Source: Xenorhabdus bovienii SS-2004 (GTDB lineage: Bacteria > Pseudomonadota > Gammaproteobacteria > Enterobacterales > Enterobacteriaceae). Taken from it: a stretch of DNA of 64,000 nucleotides. A program made the translations under genes and the position numbers. This document shows positions 42,092-50,742 of the stretch, piece after piece. Location of the stretch: NCBI RefSeq assembly GCF_000027225.1, contig NC_013892.1, positions 744,001-808,000 on the forward strand, read 5' to 3'. The notes beneath the pieces were generated by a model. The model ran no database searches. It worked only from the letters and a program-made list of their open reading frames with translations, and was not told the DNA's origin. How positions within the stretch are numbered: the first letter of the stretch is position 1; every line of letters begins with the position of its first letter.

Positions 42092-42715
42092 TTAAGAATG
42101 ATAACCCGAATTACGCGGGTCTAATTCCTTATGCCAGAGCAGCAAATCATCACGGACTTTCTCTGGTAATACGGCAACATGGCAACCTTCTATCGCACCA
42201 GCCAACGCAAGCAATATGCTGACATTCGTCTGTTTTCTGTGTTGCTGTAATTTAAGGTAAGCCGCTTTTGCTCCCAGCATATGCAACTCTTCTACTTTAG
42301 ATATGCCGACTTTCCATAGTTGGCGTTCTAAAGTCATTCCCAAGTTAGGGAGATCTTTTAACCTAAGGGGCATTTTTTGCTTATCGATAATTTCTGCCAT
42401 TGTATATTGATAAGCTAAGTTGACATATTCAAACAACTGCTTTTGATCCTGCCAAAGTGACTCATTAACCCGGTAGTATCGTAAAGTCACAGGAATGCCC
42501 CTTTTTGAAAAAATAAATTTCTCCATGCCTCTGGCTTTAAATAATACCTCAGCATGACTATTTCCTCGTAAATAAAGTTCACCATCTGAACTAATGGCAA
42601 ATAAAACCCCATCAAGTAACAACCCAAACCCACCAAATTGAGATTTTTTCTTAAGTTTTCCCAATGAAGATACGCCGTGTTTCAATTGAGCAAAACGCGC
42701 CCCAGATAAAAACAT
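42092..42715 (-). CDS. sxy: TfoX/Sxy-family competence regulator
   Basis: A ~207-aa Sxy (TfoX) protein, the coactivator that lets CRP work at CRP-S promoters of DNA-uptake genes. Both family domains are visible: the N-terminal FGGFGLLLDGVLFAISSDGELYLRG with YYRVNESLWQDQ, and the C-terminal RLKDLPNLGMTLERQLWKVGISKVEELHMLGA (broken here by a helix turn). The ATG at 42715 is preferred to the GTG at 42724 because GGAGTG lies 8 bp before it. It is divergent from sulA, as in E. coli. It forms the right boundary of the NRPS island. Confidence 0.92.
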   Translation of the reverse strand: MFLSGARFAQLKHGVSSLGKLKKKSQFGGFGLLLDGVLFAISSDGELYLRGNSHAEVLFKARGMEKFIFSKRGIPVTLRYYRVNESLWQDQKQLFEYVNLAYQYTMAEIIDKQKMPLRLKDLPNLGMTLERQLWKVGISKVEELHMLGAKAAYLKLQQHRKQTNVSILLALAGAIEGCHVAVLPEKVRDDLLLWHKELDPRNSGYHS

Positions 42716-42915
42716 TTTTATCACTCCATGAATTATATCTCAATTAATATCTTTCCCTGTTGCTATTAACAAAATAGATAACAAGAACAAGTAATTAAAA
42801 CCATACGCAATCTGTTTCCAACTGCCAATCGTTAAGTCAGAAAAAAACGGTTTTATGTAAATTTTTGCGAAGCGCTTTGAAAAAAAATAGGCTTGCTTTT
42901 AAGTAAATAGCGATA

Positions 42916-42935
42916 TACTGTATAAATATACAGTT
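42916..42935 (+). promoter_or_regulatory. LexA box of sulA
   Basis: TACTGTATAAATATACAGTT is a near-perfect SOS box (CTG, 10 bp, CAG) ending 20 bp before the sulA start. Binding of LexA would block the promoter until DNA damage. Confidence 0.92.
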
Positions 42936-42954
42936 CATTGTGACGAGAAACATT

Positions 42955-43548
42955 ATGGGCATTCGATCATCTTGGGGATATCTGATTGAGAAGAAAACGG
43001 CAGTGAACGGAACGGAGAAAGAACAAAAAACAGACAATTATCCGGTTTTCAAAATAGACAAAATGACAAGTCTCAAAACTGCCAGTCGGCTATCTTTTGT
43101 CGAATCATCCCAATCTGATTCACAAGTAGTAAAAGGAATGGTCAGTGAACTGATCTACTGTGAGCACCAGCCAGCTATCAATCACCTTCTGCTTCCTTTA
43201 CTCCGTCAATCCGGGCATGAAAATCGCTGGTTACTCTGGGTTACACCCAATAAAAGATTGAGTCGTCAGTGGCTGATGAGTTCTGGTTTACCTTTAGATA
43301 AAGTCGTTCAATTAAATCAAATCCGTCCTGTTGCATCAATTGATGCCATGGAAAAGGCTCTGGCGAGTGGCAACTACAGTGTAGTTCTGGGCTGGCTACC
43401 AGAGCTATCTGAGTATGACGTGCAAAAGCTACAACTGGCCGCCCAGAAAGGTACGGCGTTGGGATTTATTATGCGCCCACAAAACTCGGCTCATCATTTC
43501 AAACCACCAGTAAACAGGTTACAAATCTATTCTGTTTACTATCATTGA
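42955..43548 (+). CDS. sulA: SOS cell division inhibitor SulA
   Basis: A ~197-aa SulA that blocks FtsZ polymerisation after DNA damage. Family blocks: LLLPLLRQSGHENRWLLWVT, NKRLSRQWLMSSGLPLDKV, NYSVVLGWLPELSE and GFIMRPQ. The C-terminus …YSVYYH resembles the Lon-recognition tail of E. coli SulA (…LYH). The N-terminus is longer than in E. coli (169 aa). ATG 42955 is taken; ATG 43063 is an alternative that gives a more standard length. The LexA box directly upstream supports SOS control. Confidence 0.93.
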   Translation: MGIRSSWGYLIEKKTAVNGTEKEQKTDNYPVFKIDKMTSLKTASRLSFVESSQSDSQVVKGMVSELIYCEHQPAINHLLLPLLRQSGHENRWLLWVTPNKRLSRQWLMSSGLPLDKVVQLNQIRPVASIDAMEKALASGNYSVVLGWLPELSEYDVQKLQLAAQKGTALGFIMRPQNSAHHFKPPVNRLQIYSVYYH

Positions 43549-43903
43549 CTGGAATTGAGATTTATCCCAATTTCTTTTATAAAAAATAAGCTACTACTGC
43601 TACCTATCCTTGTTTTCAATGGAAATCAATATATTAATGCTGTCAATATTGTAAATGTTCGTCAAAAACATTCATAATTTGTATGGATGAAACTAAAAAT
43701 TTTGTGCCACGAGTCACAGTGTACTTGTAAGTTTTTAAGTTCGTTGTAGACTTTACTCAGTTTAGATTTGTACTAGCCGCCCTTATATTTTTCAGGACGC
43801 ATCTAGTGATAGAAGTACAAATACTTAACTAGACATTTTAACCAATGGCTAATAATAAGGCTTTTAAGGCCAATTGCCTATTTGGATGATAACGAGGCGT
43901 AAA
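43549..43903 (+). promoter_or_regulatory. ompA promoter and leader region, CRP-like site
   Basis: No gene lies in this 355-bp stretch. At 43703-43718 TGTGC-CACGAG-TCACA differs in one base from the CRP consensus core (TGTGA-N6-TCACA). Downstream AT-rich sequence and about 130-150 bp before the start codon would form the long ompA mRNA leader that in E. coli stabilises the mRNA and is a target of small RNAs. The CRP reading is by eye. Confidence 0.5.
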
Positions 43904-45025
43904 ATGAAAAAGACAGCTATCGCAGTAGCAGTGGCAGTGGCAGCTTTCGCAACTGTTGCTCAAGCAGCTCCAAAGGATAACACCTGGTATACCGGTGCTA
44001 AGCTGGGTTGGTCTCAGTACCATGACGTGAATTTTTACGGCAATGGATATGATAACCAAATCGGTAACGGCCCTACTCGCAAAAACCAGCTGGGTGCAGG
44101 TGCCTATGTTGGTTATCAGGCAAACCCATATCTAGGATTTGAATTGGGTTATGACTGGCTGGGTCGCATGGCATATAAAGGCAGCGTCAACAACGGTGCT
44201 TTCCGTGCTCAAGGCGTTCAACTGGCGGCCAAACTGAGCTACCCAGTTATGGATAATCTGGATGTCTATACTCGCCTGGGTGGTATGGTATGGCGCGCAG
44301 ACTCTTCCGCTACTTATAATGCTAACGCATTAGGTGGTGCAGGTGATAAAGATCAGCGCAGACTGAAAAACAACGACACAGGTGTTTCTCCACTGGCTGC
44401 CATTGGTGTTGAATACGCTCTGACGAAAGATCTGGCAACCCGTCTGGATTACCAGTGGGTCAACAACATCGGCGATGCAGGCAGTGTCGGTGCCCGTCCA
44501 GATAACGGTATGCTGAGCGTTGGCGTTTCTTATCGTTTTGGTCAAGATGACGTGGCTCCTGTCGTTGTACCTGTTGCTCCGGTTATTCCAACGCCTGCGC
44601 CTACTGTTGAAAACAAGAGCTTTACTCTGCGCTCTGACGTTCTGTTCAATTTCAACAAATCAACGTTGAAAACAGAAGGTAAACAAGAGCTGGACAACCT
44701 TTACACCCAACTGGCCAAAATTGACCCAAATCAAGGCAGAGTTCTGGTAATCGGCCACACTGATCGTATCGGTAGCCAGCAGTACAACTTGCCATTGTCC
44801 CAGAAACGTGCTGAATCCGTTGTTGATTATCTGGTAGCTAAAGGCATCCCGGCAGCCAGCATCCAAGCAGAAGGCCGTGGTAAAGAAGGTTCTGTCACTG
44901 GCTCTACATGCGATAACATCAAAGGTCGCGCTAAACTCATTGACTGTCTGGCTCCAGACCGCCGTGTAGTTATCAATATTCAGGGTACTAAAGAGATCGT
45001 TACTCAGCCAAAAGCGGCACAGTAA
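43904..45025 (+). CDS. ompA: Outer membrane protein A
   Basis: A 373-aa major outer-membrane protein tethering the outer membrane to peptidoglycan. The signal peptide [21 protein letters not shown] is cut before [10 protein letters not shown]. An eight-stranded beta-barrel (mature ~1-175, alternating aromatic girdle residues, ending in YRFGQ) is followed by a Pro/Val-rich hinge ([15 protein letters not shown]). The OmpA-type peptidoglycan-binding domain includes [20 protein letters not shown] and a cysteine pair (STCDNIKGR / LIDCLAP). The start is fixed by the signal peptide and GAGG upstream. Terminator at 45053-45080. Confidence 0.98.
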   Translation: MKKTAIAVAVAVAAFATVAQAAPKDNTWYTGAKLGWSQYHDVNFYGNGYDNQIGNGPTRKNQLGAGAYVGYQANPYLGFELGYDWLGRMAYKGSVNNGAFRAQGVQLAAKLSYPVMDNLDVYTRLGGMVWRADSSATYNANALGGAGDKDQRRLKNNDTGVSPLAAIGVEYALTKDLATRLDYQWVNNIGDAGSVGARPDNGMLSVGVSYRFGQDDVAPVVVPVAPVIPTPAPTVENKSFTLRSDVLFNFNKSTLKTEGKQELDNLYTQLAKIDPNQGRVLVIGHTDRIGSQQYNLPLSQKRAESVVDYLVAKGIPAASIQAEGRGKEGSVTGSTCDNIKGRAKLIDCLAPDRRVVINIQGTKEIVTQPKAAQ

Positions 45026-45052
45026 TAGTCACACTGCCCTCCATATTTAATT

Positions 45053-45082
45053 AAAAACCCCATGTTAACATGGGGTTTTATT
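45053..45082. terminator. ompA/matP bidirectional terminator
   Basis: AAAACCCCATG TTAA CATGGGGTTTT, a near-perfect stem with an A run before it and a T run after it, between convergent ompA and matP. Confidence 0.92.
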
Positions 45083-45099
45083 GTTTCTGTCTATAGCTC

Positions 45100-45549
45100 T
45101 TATTTCCCCAAAATAGCTTCCAAATCCTGCTTTAGACTCGACATTTGATGGGTATATTTTTCTCTATATTCTGCATCTTCCAGCAATTGCACTATCGTTT
45201 CTGATAAGGTATTGCCACGACGTCGGGAAAGAGCAGAAAGCCGCTGCCAAACCCGGAAATCCAAATCGATGGATTTTTTTCGCGAATGTTGATGTTCCGC
45301 ATTAAAATGACGTTTACGCCGCGCCCGAATCGTCTGTTTCATCCGGTTGGATAAATCTGGGTTCATATGCCGCGAAATCCATTTCAGTACCTTAATTGGC
45401 TCACGCTCTAACTGCATCAACTCAATGATCGCATCCTGCGCTGCGCTCTTTTCAATGTATTTAGTAATTAGCTCACCTTCACGATATTTTTTCGCTAAAT
45501 AAGCCCATTTCCAGCCACATTCCAGATTTTCCAATTGCTGATATTTCAT
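45100..45549 (-). CDS. matP: Macrodomain Ter protein MatP
   Basis: A 149-aa MatP that binds matS sites, condenses the terminus region and links it to the division machinery via ZapB. Visible are the N-terminal four-helix part ([21 protein letters not shown]), the ribbon-helix-helix region ([38 protein letters not shown]) and the C-terminal coiled coil. The length is as in E. coli (150). It is convergent with ompA, as in E. coli. Confidence 0.96.
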   Translation of the reverse strand: MKYQQLENLECGWKWAYLAKKYREGELITKYIEKSAAQDAIIELMQLEREPIKVLKWISRHMNPDLSNRMKQTIRARRKRHFNAEHQHSRKKSIDLDFRVWQRLSALSRRRGNTLSETIVQLLEDAEYREKYTHQMSSLKQDLEAILGK

Positions 45550-45754
45550 TTTATCTCTCAGTGACAGCGTAACTTAAATTAAGCATAGCAATTATTTCCC
45601 TTAATTGCTCACAGCAACACAGTATATTAGAATATTTTATAGATAATTAATGAGTTAACTCAAATGTCATACCTTTCAAAGATTATGACATGTCGGTTCA
45701 TTGCCTAATCTTGTATAATAAACGTTTCCCTTTTCACTATATGTAGCTATCACT

Positions 45755-47485
45755 TTGACGAATATAAAATTAGACTGGCAGGCATTACAGCTAAACAGTA
45801 CGCCTTATCAAGCACTCTTCAATTCTGTCGCTGAATTAGCACCCGTCACTATGGATGCAATTCAATCCAGGTTACACAATGGGTTAACCCTCTTTTGTCA
45901 GGCCGATCTGCGTCAGCCTTTTATGTTAGTAAAGGCGGATGAGAGTGATATTTATCTGTCTCATTTATCTGATACTATCTCAGCTTTACTGCCGGAAAGT
46001 CGTCCAAAAATCGGTGGTTACTATCAGATAGAACACCAAACCATTACTTGGCGTTCTTCTGGTGAAGGCTCCTTTGCACCAACTGAACGGGTTGCTTATC
46101 GCGAATGGATTGAACCGGAGCAATTATTCGGCAACATCTACACCCATCAAGGTGCACTTCAGCTACAACCTGGCCTTATCCATCAGGTCAATGGCGGTGT
46201 CCTGATTTTGCCTTTACGTACCCTACTTTCTCAGCCATTAATGTGGGTTCGTCTTAAGCAGATGATTATCCAGCGCCGTTTTGATTGGCTATCACACAAT
46301 GAGAATCACTCACTGCCCCTGCCTGTACCTTCAATGCCGTTGAATTTGCAGCTCGTTCTGGTGGGAGATCGCCTGAGTATTGAGGAACTACACGCTCTTG
46401 AGCCAGAATTGGCCAACAATGCTCTGTATGGCGAATTTGAGTTGGATATGCCATTTCATGAAGAAGATGATCTAGCGCTATGGTGCCGCTATGTTAACAG
46501 AATAATTCAGCAGCAAACATTGCCTCCATTAAGCGCTGATGCATGGCCTGTACTGCTCAAACAAGCCATTCGTTATACCGAAGACCAACTCAGCTTACCT
46601 TTGGATATTCAGTGGTTACAACAAAAACTGGAAACAGCCGCCGCTTACCAACAGGAAAATCAAATCACATCGCATTCGATGCAACAAGCGGAAGATAATC
46701 GTCTCTGGCGTCATGGCTATTTGGCTGAACGTAGCATAGACGAAATTCTGAAAGGTCAGATACTGATCCGTACACAAGGCTCAGTAATTGGTCAAATCAA
46801 TGGGTTATCCGTGCTCGAATATCCAGGGCATCCAGATCCGATGGGCGAACCTTCCCGCATCAGTTGCGTTGCTCATTTAGGAGACGGTGAATTTATTGAT
46901 GTGGAACGTAAAGTGGAGCTAGGCGGCAATATTCATGCAAAAGGCATGATGATCATGCAGGCGTACTTGATTTCTGAATTAAAACTGGATCAGCCACAAC
47001 CGTTTTCTGCTTCTATTGTGTTTGAACAATCTTATGGCGAAGTTGATGGCGACAGCGCCTCACTGGCTGAATTGTGTGCATTAATCAGCGCTCTGTCACA
47101 ACAACCTATTGATCAGCAAATTGCCGTAACAGGGGCTGTAGACCAATTTGGCTATGTTCAATCCATTGGTGGCGTCAATGAAAAGATTGAAGGTTTCTTC
47201 CGTTTGTGTAACTACCGGGAGCTGACAGGTAAGCAAGGCGTGATTATCCCTACGTCCAATGTGCAACACCTGTGTCTGAATCAAGACATTATCGACGCGG
47301 TAAAAAATGGGCAATTCCATATCTGGACAGTTGAGCATGTCTCTGAAGCAGCATCACTCCTGACAGGTATTCCCTATTACGATCCACAAAAAGAACACTT
47401 GTTAGCCATTATATACGAACGCATTACACAGGCTAATAGTCAAGAGCGGCCTAAACTTCCTTGGTTTCTTCGCTGGTTAGGTTAA
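45755..47485 (+). CDS. lonH: Lon-like protease LonH (YcbZ)
   Basis: A 576-aa Lon-related protein with a degenerate ATPase part and a C-terminal S16 protease domain. The Ser-Lys dyad is present: Ser434 in GEVDGDSASLAEL and Lys477 in GGVNEKIEGFF, 43 residues apart exactly as in Lon. The N-terminal half lacks a convincing Walker A; NGGVLILPLRTLL and NLQLVLVGDR are the traces of the AAA fold. The start is TTG at 45755 with little Shine-Dalgarno, implying low translation. It is followed by fabA in the same direction, as in E. coli. Confidence 0.92.
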   Translation: MTNIKLDWQALQLNSTPYQALFNSVAELAPVTMDAIQSRLHNGLTLFCQADLRQPFMLVKADESDIYLSHLSDTISALLPESRPKIGGYYQIEHQTITWRSSGEGSFAPTERVAYREWIEPEQLFGNIYTHQGALQLQPGLIHQVNGGVLILPLRTLLSQPLMWVRLKQMIIQRRFDWLSHNENHSLPLPVPSMPLNLQLVLVGDRLSIEELHALEPELANNALYGEFELDMPFHEEDDLALWCRYVNRIIQQQTLPPLSADAWPVLLKQAIRYTEDQLSLPLDIQWLQQKLETAAAYQQENQITSHSMQQAEDNRLWRHGYLAERSIDEILKGQILIRTQGSVIGQINGLSVLEYPGHPDPMGEPSRISCVAHLGDGEFIDVERKVELGGNIHAKGMMIMQAYLISELKLDQPQPFSASIVFEQSYGEVDGDSASLAELCALISALSQQPIDQQIAVTGAVDQFGYVQSIGGVNEKIEGFFRLCNYRELTGKQGVIIPTSNVQHLCLNQDIIDAVKNGQFHIWTVEHVSEAASLLTGIPYYDPQKEHLLAIIYERITQANSQERPKLPWFLRWLG

Positions 47486-47495
47486 TTCAGTTTTA

Positions 47496-47513
47496 TCTGA
47501 TCGGAGTTGTTCA
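47496..47513 (+). promoter_or_regulatory. FadR operator of fabA
   Basis: CTGATCGGAGTTGTTCAG closely matches the FadR site of E. coli fabA (CTGATCGGACTTGTTCAG). FadR bound here activates fabA and is released by long-chain acyl-CoA. Confidence 0.8.
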
Positions 47514-47529
47514 GCGTACAAGTGTACGC
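47512..47529 (+). promoter_or_regulatory. FabR operator of fabA
   Basis: AGCGTACAAGTGTACGCT is an 18-bp palindrome with a 2-bp centre, matching the FabR repressor site (AGCGTACA-NN-TGT-CGCT type). It overlaps the FadR site by two bases and sits on the probable -10 region (TATCCT just after). Confidence 0.82.
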
Positions 47530-47569
47530 TATCCTCTGACCTTACATAATTAAAAGGCTATCCAAAAAT

Positions 47570-48088
47570 ATGTTTAACAAACAAGAGTCCTATACAAAAG
47601 AAGAACTTCAAACCTCTGGACAAGGAGAGTTATTCGGTGAAAATGGCCCGCCACTACCTGCTGACAATATGCTGATGATGGATCGCATCATCAAAATGAC
47701 AGAAACCGGAGGTGCCTACGATAAAGGCTATGTCGAAGCTGAGTTAGATATTAATCCTGAGCTGTGGTTCTTCCGTTGCCATTTTGTCAATGATCCCGTT
47801 ATGCCAGGTTGCCTCGGCCTTGATGCTATGTGGCAGCTCGTTGGCTTCTTCCTTGGCTGGATCGGGGGTGAAGGTAAAGGCCGTGCGCTTGGGGTGGGTG
47901 AAGTTAAATTCACAGGCCAAGTGTTACCAACGGCAAAAAAAGTCACCTATCGCATTAATTTTAAGCGAATTGTTAACCGTAAGCTCATTATGGGGCTAGC
48001 TGATGGTGAAGTTTTGGTAGACGGTAAACTGATTTATACCGCAAAAGATTTGAAGGTAGGATTATTTAAGGACACCAGTGCCTTTTGA
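47570..48088 (+). CDS. fabA: 3-hydroxydecanoyl-ACP dehydratase/isomerase
   Basis: A 172-aa FabA, the bifunctional enzyme that dehydrates 3-hydroxydecanoyl-ACP and isomerises trans-2 to cis-3-decenoyl-ACP, starting unsaturated fatty acid synthesis. Active-site His71 and Asp85 are in [20 protein letters not shown]. The length equals E. coli FabA. FadR and FabR operators lie upstream, which couple it to fatty-acid supply; a hairpin follows. Confidence 0.98.
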   Translation: MFNKQESYTKEELQTSGQGELFGENGPPLPADNMLMMDRIIKMTETGGAYDKGYVEAELDINPELWFFRCHFVNDPVMPGCLGLDAMWQLVGFFLGWIGGEGKGRALGVGEVKFTGQVLPTAKKVTYRINFKRIVNRKLIMGLADGEVLVDGKLIYTAKDLKVGLFKDTSAF

Positions 48089-48126
48089 CTATTTCGTATT
48101 GGCTGCAAACGCTTATTTCCAGTGCT

Positions 48127-48157
48127 AATCACCTCCGCTACTGCGGCGGAGGTGATT
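48127..48157. terminator. Hairpin between fabA and rmf
   Basis: A 12-bp perfect stem, AATCACCTCCGC / GCGGAGGTGATT, with a 7-nt loop lies between the convergent ends of fabA and rmf. T runs are weak on both sides. Confidence 0.7.
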
Positions 48158-48195
48158 ATCCTAATGAATCGAGTATTAACCAAACTTACTTATCG

Positions 48196-48354
48196 TCAAG
48201 CACGGTCTTCCATCGCTTGACGCCAGCCACCCAACCAATGTGAACGCGCATCCAATGAATGATAAGGGCAATTCTCCCGCGGCCGTCCGTGAATTCCAGC
48301 TTGATAACCTCTGGAAAGTGCTCTTGCCAAACGGTCTCTTTTCTGTCTTTTCAT
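48196..48354 (-). CDS. rmf: Ribosome modulation factor
   Basis: A 52-aa RMF that dimerises 70S ribosomes into inactive 100S particles in stationary phase. The sequence starts MKRQKRDRLARALSRGYQAG, continues with IHGRPRENCPYHSLDARSHW and ends LGGWRQAMEDRA, almost identical to E. coli RMF except for a slightly shorter end. GAGGA precedes the ATG by 8 bp. It is convergent with fabA, as in E. coli. Confidence 0.96.
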   Translation of the reverse strand: MKRQKRDRLARALSRGYQAGIHGRPRENCPYHSLDARSHWLGGWRQAMEDRA

Positions 48355-48489
48355 GCCTTACTTCCTCATCTTATTACCATGTAAATAAAACAATGATCGT
48401 TTTTCATCCACATGGTTCTAAGTGATACCCTTATATGCAGCGAAGATCAAGCAAAGATGTTCATAGAAATGTCAAATACACCGTACCAA

Positions 48490-49092
48490 TTATACGGAAG
48501 TAGCTATCTGACTAGCGATGGATTGAGCCAACTGACTATAACCTGTTGCCAAAGTGCGTACTAATTCAGCATAACCATCTATTTTCTGTTCCAACTCAAG
48601 CTTGAATGGCTGCTTAATCACGCCTCCCTGATTAAATAACATCCAATATCCTTGAATCATCACCTTTCCGTCATACCGTCCGTGAAAAGCGGTTATTGTG
48701 ATATCCAGAGTATCCGCATTTTTCTCCAGCGGTTGTCCGGCAATCAGTCTTTGAGGAAATGCCGCGCTTAGTTCGGTGATCAAAACCTGCTTTAATTGCT
48801 GTTCTAATGGGCTAGCCCACAAGTGATTCGAAGCATTGACATAGATCACGTCCCCTGTTTGATAAACGATACCCGGTGATGCAAGGTAATCAGCAAGAGT
48901 TACGCCTTTTACCCATAACTGTCGTTCATCTTTGACACCTGATCTACTTTCCTGTGATGTACTCGTTAAAGCCGGTAGCTGATAGTAAGTTTTTTGTGGC
49001 TGACTACTGCTGCACCCTGAAATAAATACGCTACTAACAGCAAAAACACAGACAGAAATAAAAAACGCCAATCTTGACATCAACTTTTTCAT
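48490..49092 (-). CDS. pqiC: Lipoprotein PqiC
   Basis: A 200-aa outer-membrane lipoprotein of the Pqi lipid-transport system (formerly YmbA). The lipoprotein signal peptide has hydrophobic core LAFFISVCVFAVSSVF and lipobox ISGC, with cysteine ~27 as the lipidation site. The remainder is the ABC-transporter-auxiliary-type domain (YYQLPALT… VNASNHLWASPLEQQLKQVL). It starts in the pqiB stop codon (TAATG), so translation is coupled. PqiC is thought to receive the PqiB needle at the outer membrane. Confidence 0.93.
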   Translation of the reverse strand: MKKLMSRLAFFISVCVFAVSSVFISGCSSSQPQKTYYQLPALTSTSQESRSGVKDERQLWVKGVTLADYLASPGIVYQTGDVIYVNASNHLWASPLEQQLKQVLITELSAAFPQRLIAGQPLEKNADTLDITITAFHGRYDGKVMIQGYWMLFNQGGVIKQPFKLELEQKIDGYAELVRTLATGYSQLAQSIASQIATSV

Positions 49093-50741
49093 TAGTTACG
49101 CGCCTTTTTGGGTTCAGGATCTTTCATCTCTTCAGCTTCAAATACCAATGCGTTGCTTTTATTGTTAAGTGTCTTCAAAACAGGTTGTAATTCACGCAAG
49201 ACTTGATCCAACCGTTGCATATTATCAATCAGCTTATTGTAAGCCGGAGATCCGGGTTGAATGCCCTGCATACTGCGGTTTAATTCTTGCAGTGTATTTT
49301 GTATATCTTTGGGAAGCCCCTGAGTTTCTTTACTCGCAAGGATGCGATTTAATTCATCCATTGTTTTTTGAGCTGCCTTGATGGTTTTCTGGCTTTCTTC
49401 TAATGTCCGGGTAGCTTGAACAAATACGGGCTCAATCGGAATATTATTAATTTTATCCAGTGCCATAATGACTTTTTGCTGGATTTGAGCCAACCCACCA
49501 CTTACTGTTGGCAAAATTTCATAACCTGCGATTTCATATGGACCTATCCATTTTTCCTCATTGGGGTAAAAGTCCAAATCAATGAATAATGCCCCTGTCA
49601 GTAAGTTTCCTGGCTTCAAAGAGGCTCTCAGGCCGCGCGCAATAATTTCCTCAAGTTCCTTATCAGTATAAAAACCACTACCAATCTCTTTCTCAAAACG
49701 CTCAGGTTCAATATGAATCAATACGGGAATACGAAAGTCATTATCAAGTCGCTGTCTAACGCCTTCAGTGTAAAAAGACACTTTTGCCACAGTTCCCACC
49801 CGTATACCACGAAATTCGACTGGCGCTCCCAGCTGCAAGCCACGAACTGAATCAGCGAAAAACAACAACAAGTCTTTATGCTTTGTATAGAGTGAATTTT
49901 GGATATTTTTCTCACTGTCATAAAGTTTGAAAGTTTCTTTTTCTTTAACCGGGTTGCCTAAATCCCAACCTTTCGGTACATCAAAACTGACACCGCCGCC
50001 AAACAGAGTGGATAATGATGCAACCTCGACCCGTAACCCCTGTGAGGACATGTCGAAAGCAACACCGCTGTCTTTCCAGAATCTGACACCCGTGGTCAAC
50101 AATCCATCATAGGGTGCATTGACGAAAATCTGGTAGCGAATCAACCGCGATTTGGGATCAAAGGTACTGGTTTCAACCGAACCTACCCGATACCCCCGAA
50201 ATAGCACCGGATCACCGGGAGTTAGCTGCCCTGCTTTTTCACTGATTAAAACCAGACGCATTCCTTTTGCATCAGGAGACGCCAGCGGAGGTGAGTCCAG
50301 TAATGAAAATTTATTCTCTTCACCGCCTTGATTGCCTGGCTGTAATTCAATAAATACCCCGGACAGTAATGTACTCAAGCCAGAAATCCCTTCACGGCCA
50401 ATTTGAGGTTTAACGACCCAAAATGCAGTATCTTGGTATAATAGCCGTTCCATGCCATCATTCAGACGAGCCTTGATGATAACTTGGCCTAAGTTATCAC
50501 TCAGTGACACACGTTCAACTACACCGACATCAACACTACGGCTTTTTATTTTGGTTTTGCCTGCTTCAATGCCCTCCGCATTGGATGTCATCAATGTCAC
50601 TTCAGGCCCTTGATGACTGAAATGATAAAACAATATCCAGGCGCCAATAAGCACAGTGATAATTGGCACAATCCATACAGGTGACCAACTCTTGAGTTTA
50701 CTGATTCTGGCCTGAGTCAGATCTTCTTCTTTATCCGTCAC
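49092..50741 (-). CDS. pqiB: MCE-domain protein PqiB
   Basis: A 549-aa periplasm-spanning protein of the PqiABC lipid-transport system. One N-terminal membrane helix (WSPVWIVPIITVLIGAWILFY in part) is followed by three MCE domains (starting about GPEVTLMTSNAEGIEAG, GMRLVLISEKAGQLTPGDPV and DLLLFFADSVRGLQLGAPV) and a C-terminal coiled coil that forms the needle-like tube. The start is taken as GTG at 50741, since AGGAG lies 7 bp upstream and the length fits E. coli (546). ATG 50756 inside the end of pqiA is the alternative. It is one base from the pqiA stop. Confidence 0.93.
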   Translation of the reverse strand: MTDKEEDLTQARISKLKSWSPVWIVPIITVLIGAWILFYHFSHQGPEVTLMTSNAEGIEAGKTKIKSRSVDVGVVERVSLSDNLGQVIIKARLNDGMERLLYQDTAFWVVKPQIGREGISGLSTLLSGVFIELQPGNQGGEENKFSLLDSPPLASPDAKGMRLVLISEKAGQLTPGDPVLFRGYRVGSVETSTFDPKSRLIRYQIFVNAPYDGLLTTGVRFWKDSGVAFDMSSQGLRVEVASLSTLFGGGVSFDVPKGWDLGNPVKEKETFKLYDSEKNIQNSLYTKHKDLLLFFADSVRGLQLGAPVEFRGIRVGTVAKVSFYTEGVRQRLDNDFRIPVLIHIEPERFEKEIGSGFYTDKELEEIIARGLRASLKPGNLLTGALFIDLDFYPNEEKWIGPYEIAGYEILPTVSGGLAQIQQKVIMALDKINNIPIEPVFVQATRTLEESQKTIKAAQKTMDELNRILASKETQGLPKDIQNTLQELNRSMQGIQPGSPAYNKLIDNMQRLDQVLRELQPVLKTLNNKSNALVFEAEEMKDPEPKKARN

Positions 50742-50742
50742 C

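Noticed and set aside
48240..48425. 61-codon plus-strand ORF
   Set aside because: Lies antisense to rmf, which is a near-exact match to a known protein.
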